This document shows, one piece after another, positions 61,898 through 64,000 of a stretch of 64,000 nt of DNA (position 1 is the first letter of the stretch; the number at the start of each line of letters is the position of its first letter). Origin of the DNA: Hysterium pulicare CBS 123377 (taxonomy: Eukaryota > Ascomycota > Dothideomycetes > Hysteriales > Hysteriaceae); NCBI GenBank assembly GCA_000467715.1, contig AJFK01000163.1, forward strand, positions 1 to 64,000. The letters run 5' to 3'. The position numbers and the translations under genes are program-made. The notes beneath the pieces were generated by a model, which saw only the letters and a list, made by a program, of their open reading frames with translations, was not told the origin of the DNA and did not search any database.

Positions 61898-62410
61898 ATG
61901 CCGTCCAATACGCTAGGATCTTCAAAGCATATGGGTGCAGGGGAAATTGCAGGAATCATCGTTGGAGGATTCCTTCTATTTCTCGTCCTCAAGTACGGGT
62001 TGCGGTGCTTACTCGTTATGTGCTATGCCTCGACCTTGAACTTGGAATGCTCGCATCTTGTTCCGAAGTTGCGCTGGATCAGCTGGATATGGGACAACGC
62101 GATCACGGATAAGATCGCCCGTAAGCGATGGCATCGAAAGCTGAAAAAGTCCATCCTCTACCTAGGCCCGACAGATTGGCCCGGACAGGCTCACGGTACT
62201 CCACGAGGACCGCCATCATATCACACCAGCTTCGCCACGCTGCCACCTCCGTATGAGCTCCCCGTACTACCACCGGCCGCAGTAACGTCGAGGCGACATT
62301 CCCTCCCATCCAACCTACGGAGTCCTGGGTTGGTCGTATCGGATCCATACTTCGAGGATATTGAGCTTGGAGAACCTCGGCCTCTGGACCGGCACGTTTG
62401 GCGCCCATGA
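61898..62410 (+). CDS. Single-pass membrane protein with two PPxY motifs (tandem paralogue 1)
   Basis: 170 aa from ATG 61898. One membrane segment (AGEIAGIIVGGFLLFLVLKYG, roughly 12-36) is followed by a tryptophan-rich block WISWIWDN, a basic helix RKRWHRKLKK and GPTDWPG. The tail has two PPxY motifs, PPSY and PPPY, then RRHSLPSNLRS and DPYFEDIELGE. The paralogue at 63134 keeps every one of these blocks. PPxY motifs bind WW domains such as those of Rsp5/Nedd4 ubiquitin ligases, so an adaptor role at a membrane is a plausible inference. Homology to the paralogue continues upstream of this ATG in the same frame (ATPSLLAKSSDANV versus ATPTLLANDSIANV), so the start codon was lost or lies in an unresolved upstream exon behind a TTTGCAG acceptor. 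Confidence 0.65.
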   Translation: MPSNTLGSSKHMGAGEIAGIIVGGFLLFLVLKYGLRCLLVMCYASTLNLECSHLVPKLRWISWIWDNAITDKIARKRWHRKLKKSILYLGPTDWPGQAHGTPRGPPSYHTSFATLPPPYELPVLPPAAVTSRRHSLPSNLRSPGLVVSDPYFEDIELGEPRPLDRHVWRP

Positions 62411-63133
62411 GTTCATATCACGCTTTCAGAAAGGTATCGGCCATTGGAATCGGAACGGCTGGACATACAAGATGTATGGATGCAACGATGGATCAGTTCG
62501 ATAAGCGTGGCCTGTATAGGTCGTAGTTTCTTGTCTTGATTGAGGAAAGGGTTTTAAGGGTTTGTCTCAGTATCCTAGGCTTTTTAAACTCTGGTGGAAG
62601 CTATTTCACGGGACTTAAAATAGTCGAATATCATGCTTTGAGGCGACTCGGCTCCGACGGCCTTGAAAATACGTGAGTTGCTGATTATTTCCTCCATACT
62701 CTGCTGCTGAAATCTATCTCATTACTAGCGAATGGAAGTTTTTCTTCACCAATATACCCTTCTCGTGACTCTGAAGAACTTATTGAGGGCTTCCGTTAAC
62801 TAGTGATTCATAGGAACCCTATCTCTCGAATGATTCACTTTATTATAGACATTATACATTTACAACTCGCAAGGAATAACATCTAGTGAATCCAGATTCA
62901 CGACTAAGGATCAGAGCATCAAATCACAGCCTTTCAAAGTAGACTAAAAAACCTTTTCGCGCTCTATCCTCCCCAACTAAATTCCCATTGACACACAATA
63001 CACACGCATACAATTCCGAACATCGACCACTGAGCGTTCACTCTAAACGATACGCATCGCCAGTAAGCTCGACCTGTCCATTCTTTTTCGTGAGAGAACA
63101 GAACTTTACGCTTTTCTGCAATTTTGACACGAA
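62411..63133. other. Spacer across the duplication junction
   Basis: Contains the 3' flank of paralogue 1, the duplication junction near 62571 and the copied spacer of unit 2. The copied end of the 60911 gene here is only about 40 bp and cannot code by itself. Confidence 0.5.
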
Positions 63134-63890
63134 ATGTCGTCAACTTCTACGACCGCTACGCCGACCTTGCTAGCCAACGACAGCATTGCAAATGTAACGG
63201 GCAATGCGGACACGTCTCCCGGAGCCACGTCCTCTCCAACGCAGATAAGCCCAATGTCAATCATCTTCATGGCCATCGGTGGATTTGCCCTCGTTCTTCT
63301 TATTAAGTACCTGTTGTGGTACTTGATTATGAAGCATTGCAATGCCGACTTCAAGTGGTTGACCCTTGTCCCAAAGGTCAGCTGGATCAGTTGGATTTGG
63401 GACAACACTATTATAGACAAGATGTCTGGCAAGCGCCGCCAGCGAAAACTGAAGCAGCAAATATGGATCCTAGGGCCGACGGATTTCCCGGCAGAACTTT
63501 TCAATATGCCACCTCCGCCATATCAGAGTGGTCCTCTGGCTCCACCGGCTTATGAGCCTCCTGCACCGCTACCAGCCGCGCACCGTCCTCGTCGACACTC
63601 ACTCCCAGCGACTTTGCGGAGCCAAGGATCGGCGGTTAACCCCTACTTCGAGGACGTTGAGCTCGGCGAACTGCGAGCTCTGGATCGACGCTTGCGGCAC
63701 CCGTGAGTTATACGTATTGCAGGAGATTCAGCCATTGGTGCCGAAGTGGCTGAGAGTAGAAGATAATGAATGGACCATTCCGCTTGGTGGGTGTGCTTGG
63801 CGTTAAATGGTTCGCTACTTGAGTCACATTTCTCTTGTCTTGAATGTGGTGTGGCTTACCGTTTCTTATATTCGTCTCGGGTTTACAGGC
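62571..63890 (+). repeat. Tandem duplication, unit 2
   Basis: Right copy of the roughly 1.3 kb repeat. It opens with ATCCTAGGCTT and, after a 9-base insertion, TGGTGGAAGCTATTTCACGGGAC, matching the end of the membrane-protein gene at 61321-61343, then the spacer and the second PPxY gene. Similarity to unit 1 fades near the window end (tctcttgtcttga at about 63830 pairs with 62530). The right border is approximate. Confidence 0.7.
63134..63706 (+). CDS. Single-pass membrane protein with two PPxY motifs (tandem paralogue 2)
   Basis: Single exon, 190 aa. The N-terminus is threonine/serine-rich with two glycosylation sequons (NDS, NVT), followed by one membrane segment (SIIFMAIGGFALVLLIKYLL, about 41-64), so the N-terminus is probably outside. 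The internal tail holds WISWIWDN, basic RKLKQQ, GPTDFPAE, two PPxY motifs (PPPY and PPAY), RRHSLPATLRS and NPYFEDVELGE. It is the better preserved of the two paralogues because it has an ATG at the conserved N-terminus. As in its sister, WW-domain binding is inferred from the motifs; no family name is known to me. Confidence 0.72.
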   Translation: MSSTSTTATPTLLANDSIANVTGNADTSPGATSSPTQISPMSIIFMAIGGFALVLLIKYLLWYLIMKHCNADFKWLTLVPKVSWISWIWDNTIIDKMSGKRRQRKLKQQIWILGPTDFPAELFNMPPPPYQSGPLAPPAYEPPAPLPAAHRPRRHSLPATLRSQGSAVNPYFEDVELGELRALDRRLRHP

Positions 63891-64000
63891 AATTAGGAGT
63901 AGCTGCTACAAATCAGAAATCATACAAAAGGTTTCCCATAGTTCCTTCCACTTCCTGCTCAGTCCTTTCTTTTCTGACGCAACCACATCTCTTGCGTCGG

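Larger units (their letters stand above)
61311..62570 (+). repeat. Tandem duplication, unit 1
   Basis: Left copy of a diverged direct repeat of about 1.26 kb. It starts inside the last codons of the membrane-protein gene (GTCCTGAGGCT...TGGTGGAAG), includes the spacer and the whole PPxY-protein gene ending at 62410, and runs to its 3' flank. Matching anchors in unit 2 include ctgctgctgaaat, ttcttcaccaatata and tagtgaat(t/c). Confidence 0.75.

Overview
The window is nuclear DNA of a filamentous ascomycete (Pezizomycotina). Evidence seen directly: genes are split by many 40-130 bp GT-AG introns, and the gene content includes a HET-domain protein, a Zn2Cys6 regulator, a secreted arabinanase, a fungal MDR-type ABC transporter, a LIM-RhoGAP and an MCM3 with typical fungal ends. 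A placement in Leotiomycetes is only a guess. No rRNA, tRNA, CRISPR, virus-like or transposon sequence was recognised. I spliced genes by hand from splice consensus, reading-frame phase and family continuity, and give exon coordinates.

Layout. 0-4 kb: two divergent C2H2 zinc-finger genes sharing a 450 bp promoter, the right one a zinc finger-ankyrin fusion. 4.4-7.4 kb: MCM3, with E2F/MCB-like boxes upstream. 8.2-9.4 kb: secreted GH43 endo-arabinanase. 10.9-12 kb: F-box protein. 13-17.8 kb: 14-exon ABCB transporter. 18.5-19.6 kb: secreted cysteine-containing protein. 20.5-21.9 kb: Zn2Cys6 regulator. 22.7-24.9 kb: HET protein. 25.6-29.6 kb: an Atos-type protein and Fyv7 rRNA-processing factor, divergent. 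29.6-34.4 kb: long stretch without a supported gene. 34.4-38.4 kb: LIM-LIM-RhoGAP signalling protein. 40-40.7 kb: mitochondrial rhodanese. 41.4-44.7 kb: multi-KH RNA-binding protein. 46.3-50.4 kb: divergent disordered protein and HAD pyrimidine 5'-nucleotidase. 50.8-51.7 kb: BSP-type metalloprotease-like protein. 53.2-54.7 kb: Myb regulator. 54.7-58.5 kb: second gene-poor stretch. 58.5-63.9 kb: small membrane and lysine-rich proteins, ending in a 1.3 kb tandem duplication.

Most genes are unrelated housekeeping, signalling and regulatory genes rather than one pathway. Two parts stand out. The right end (60.9-63.9 kb) is a family of small single-pass membrane proteins created by local tandem duplication; two of them each carry a pair of PPxY motifs, the signature of Rsp5/Nedd4 ubiquitin-ligase partners. 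A coding-like relic on the minus strand near 52.2-52.4 kb reads as a membrane-protein end interrupted by one stop. The stretch 13-25 kb (ABC exporter, secreted protein, Zn2Cys6 regulator, HET protein) looks accessory in character, but I see no biosynthetic enzyme, so it is not called a metabolite cluster.
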